From the NCBI RefSeq assembly GCF_039535475.1, contig NZ_BAAAXG010000026.1, positions 3,653,501 to 3,717,500 on the forward strand: a stretch of DNA of 64,000 nucleotides, in the 5' to 3' direction. This DNA comes from Streptomyces showdoensis (GTDB lineage Bacteria > Actinomycetota > Actinomycetes > Streptomycetales > Streptomycetaceae). Shown here piece after piece: positions 61,629-64,000 of the stretch. Made by a program: the position numbers and the translations under genes. Numbering within the stretch: position 1 is the stretch's first letter; each line of letters starts with the position of its first letter. The notes below the pieces were generated by a model. That model had not been told where the DNA came from, did not search any database, and worked only from the letters and a program-made list of their open reading frames with translations.

Positions 61629-64000
61629 GTGACACACAGCCTGCTCGGCGCTGCCGCCGTCTTCCTGCCCGCCGCCCTGCCCCGCGACGGCCGGGTCGCC
61701 TTCTGGTCCCCCGAGGGCGCCCCCCTGCCCGGTCCCGAGCCGCTCGACCCGGCTCCGGGCCCGGCCCCGACACCCGCCCCCGAGTCCGCCCCCGGGTCCG
61801 TCCCCGCCTCCGCCGCCGGCGGCGAGCTGACCGTCGTGCGCCGCCACGGAGCGGGGGCACGGAGCCGGACCGTGCCCGCCCTGTTCCTGCCCGTCGCCGA
61901 CGCCCTGCCCCTGCTGGTCTCCGCCCGCCACCACCCGGCCGCACACCCCGCGGCAGCCTGCTGGGGCGCCGCCGCCCTGCACGCCCTGCACCTGGTCGCC
62001 CGCGGACGCCTGCTGCCCGGACTCACCGCCGACGACCACGACGCCTGGCGGGCCGGACCCCTCGACGCCGACGACATCGCCCACCTGAGGGCGATCGCCG
62101 CCGCCATGCCGTACGAGGGGCACGCCGTGCCCGTGCCGGCCGGCCGCGGGCCGCTCCGCCTGCCCGAGCCGGAGGCACTGGTCCGGGCCTTCCTCGACGC
62201 GGTCGCCGACACCCTGCCCCGCACGCCCGCCGCGCCGCACGCCGTCGGCGCCGCGTTCGCCGCCCGGGAGCCCGTCCACCTGCCCCGCGCGCGTGCCTGG
62301 GCCGCCGAGGCGGCCGCCGGCATGGACGCCGGAGTCCGCGTCTCCCTCCGCCTCGACCTGTCGACGTTCGAGCTCTTCGACGCCTCGGGGGAGCCGGACG
62401 AGGGGACGGAGCGGCAGGCCGCCGCCGTGCTGCTCCAGGTGCACAGCCTCGCCGACCCCACCCTCGTCATCGACGCCGCCGCCCTGTGGGCCGGCGACGG
62501 CGACGAGCACTTCGGCCCCCGCGCCCGGATCGACGCCGTCCTCGCCCTGCGCCGTGCCGCCCGCGTCTGGCCACCGCTCGGCCGCCTCCTCGAACGGGAG
62601 GTGCCCGACGTCCTGCCGATCACCGAGGACGAGCTGTACGAGCTCCTCGGCCCCGCCACCCCCCGCCTCGCCGACGCCGGGGTCGTCGTCCACTGGCCCC
62701 GCGACCTCGCCCGCTCGCTCAGCGCCTCGGCCGTCGTCCGCCCGGCCCGCTCCGCGCCGGGCTCCGCCACCGACGGCACCTCCTTCTTCGACAGCGACGA
62801 GCTGCTCCGCTTCAACTGGCAGCTCGCCCTCGACGGCGACCCCCCTCACCGAGCGCGAGATGGACGCCCTCGCCGAGGCCCACCGGCCGGTCGTCCGGCT
62901 CCGCGACCAGTGGGTCGTCGTCGACCCCGACCTGGTCCGCAAGGCCCGCAAGCGCGAGCTCGGCCTCCTGCAGCCGGTCGACGCGCTCGCCGTCGCCCTC
63001 GGCGGCACCGCCGAGGTGGACGGCGAGACCGTCCCCGCCGTCCCCGTCGGCGCCCTCGCCGTCCTGCGCGACCGGCTCCTCGCCGGACCCGAGGACGTTC
63101 CCCCGCCGCCCGGCCTCGACGCCACCCTCCGCGACTACCAGCTGCGCGGCCTGGCCTGGCTCGACCTGATGACCTCGCTCGGCCTCGGCGGCTGCCTCGC
63201 CGACGACATGGGCCTCGGCAAGACCGTCACCCTCATCGCCCTCCACCTGCGCCGCGCCCGCCCCGCTCCCACCCTCGTCGTCTGCCCCGCCTCGCTGCTG
63301 GGGAACTGGCAGCGGGAGATCCGGCGCTTCGCCCCCGGCGTGCCCGTGCGCCGCTTCCACGGCACCGACCGCACCCTCGGCGGCCTCGACGGCGGCTTCG
63401 TCCTCACCACCTACGGCACCCTGCGGACCAGCGCCGCCCACCTCGCCGAGCAGGAATGGGGCATGGTCGTCGCCGACGAGGCCCAGCACGTCAAGAACCC
63501 CTTCTCGGCGACGGCCAAGGCGCTCCGCACCATCCCCTCGCCCGCCCGGGTCGCCCTCACCGGCACCCCCGTGGAGAACAACCTCTCCGAGCTGTGGGCG
63601 CTCCTCGACTGGACCACCCCCGGCCTCCTCGGCCCCCTCAAGGCCTTCCGCTCCCGCCACGCCCGCGCGGTGGAGAACAACGAGGAGATCGACAACGAGG
63701 AGGCGGTCGAGCGCCTCGCCCGGCTGGTCCGGCCGTTCCTGCTGCGCCGGCGCAAGTCCGACCCCGGCATCGCCCCCGAGCTGCCGCCCAAGACCGAGTC
63801 CGACCACCCCGTCGCCCTCACCCGCGAGCAGGCCTCGCTCTACGAGGCGGTGGTGCGCGAGACCATGGCGCAGATCGAGGCCGCCGAGGGCATGGCCCGG
63901 CGCGGGCTGATCATGAAGCTGCTGACCTCGCTCAAGCAGATCTGCAACCACCCCGCCCAGTACCTCAAGGAGCGGTCCCCCCAGGGGCGCGGGACGGGGA
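61629..64000 (+). pseudogene. SNF2/HepA-family helicase, frameshifted and cut by the window edge
   Basis: The 5' part (61629-62840) encodes a 404-residue SNF2-associated N-terminal region ending FNWQLALDGD. One extra C in a run of six at 62840-62845 shifts the frame; the 3' part (62842-64000) resumes with TEREMDALAEAHRPVVRLRDQ and carries the helicase: DDMGLGKTVTLIAL (Walker A), VVADEAQHVKN (DExx), LTGTPVENNLSELWALLDW. Both parts join into a normal HepA-like protein if the extra base is removed, so it is either a decayed gene or a sequencing error. GTG 61629 has GGAG about five bases upstream. Helicase motifs V and VI lie outside the window. Confidence 0.88.

Noticed and set aside
62838..62850. 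Programmed frameshift in the SNF2 helicase gene
   Set aside because: There is no stop codon, stem or other stimulator by the C run, so an insertion or sequencing error is simpler.

Overview
The window is a high-GC chromosome segment with the codon use, dense gene packing, GTG starts and 4-base translational overlaps of a Streptomyces or close relative. Products support this: a Streptomyces-type secreted trypsin, DUF6343, DUF3068, a lipoprotein SIMPL/DUF541 neighbourhood and an ANTAR response regulator. The order pyruvate kinase, pdtaR, polA, rpsA, coaE is the actinobacterial core order also known from Mycobacterium. I see no phage, insertion sequence, CRISPR array or integrase.

Left part (1-8.7 kb): the 3' end of gltB and all of gltD (glutamate synthase), then small regulator-plus-enzyme units. 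These are an LLM flavoenzyme divergent from a PadR regulator with a VWA protein, and an aldo/keto reductase divergent from a MerR regulator. Both intergenic regions carry clear inverted repeats. 8.7-15.4 kb looks like a steroid C/D-ring catabolic module: a KstR2-type TetR regulator, then echA20-ipdA-ipdB-ipdC with four-base overlaps, a Tat-exported tyrosine phosphatase 12 bases behind them, and two divergent SDR genes resembling the mycobacterial Rv3549c/Rv3548c pair. A near-consensus KstR2 palindrome lies in the divergent promoter.

Middle part (15.5-31.3 kb): ankyrin/HEAT protein, an unrecognised zincin with a zinc ribbon, secreted trypsin, GH35 beta-galactosidase with an AraC regulator, chorismate mutase, asparaginase and aminopeptidase N. 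Next comes a two-gene pair of PLP decarboxylase and lysine/ornithine N-hydroxylase, which lacks the acyltransferase and synthetase that would normally complete a desferrioxamine pathway. A secreted 5'-nucleotidase and a SIMPL protein follow.

Right part (31.4-64 kb): pyruvate kinase behind a near-perfect 29-base dyad; an odd short tRNA with anticodon CAA; pdtaR; a complete branched-chain amino-acid ABC transporter (substrate-binding protein, two permeases, two ATPases) with two strong hairpins after the binding-protein gene; lipoproteins; a thioesterase; a molybdopterin oxidoreductase; polA; a lytic transglycosylase; DUF3068; an HrpB helicase with a low-complexity insert; a methyltransferase; rpsA with a textbook promoter and terminator; a PAC2 protein; coaE; a TPR protein; and an SNF2/HepA helicase running off the right edge and broken by one extra C.

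All functional assignments come from reading sequence motifs and from memory of families. No database search was run.
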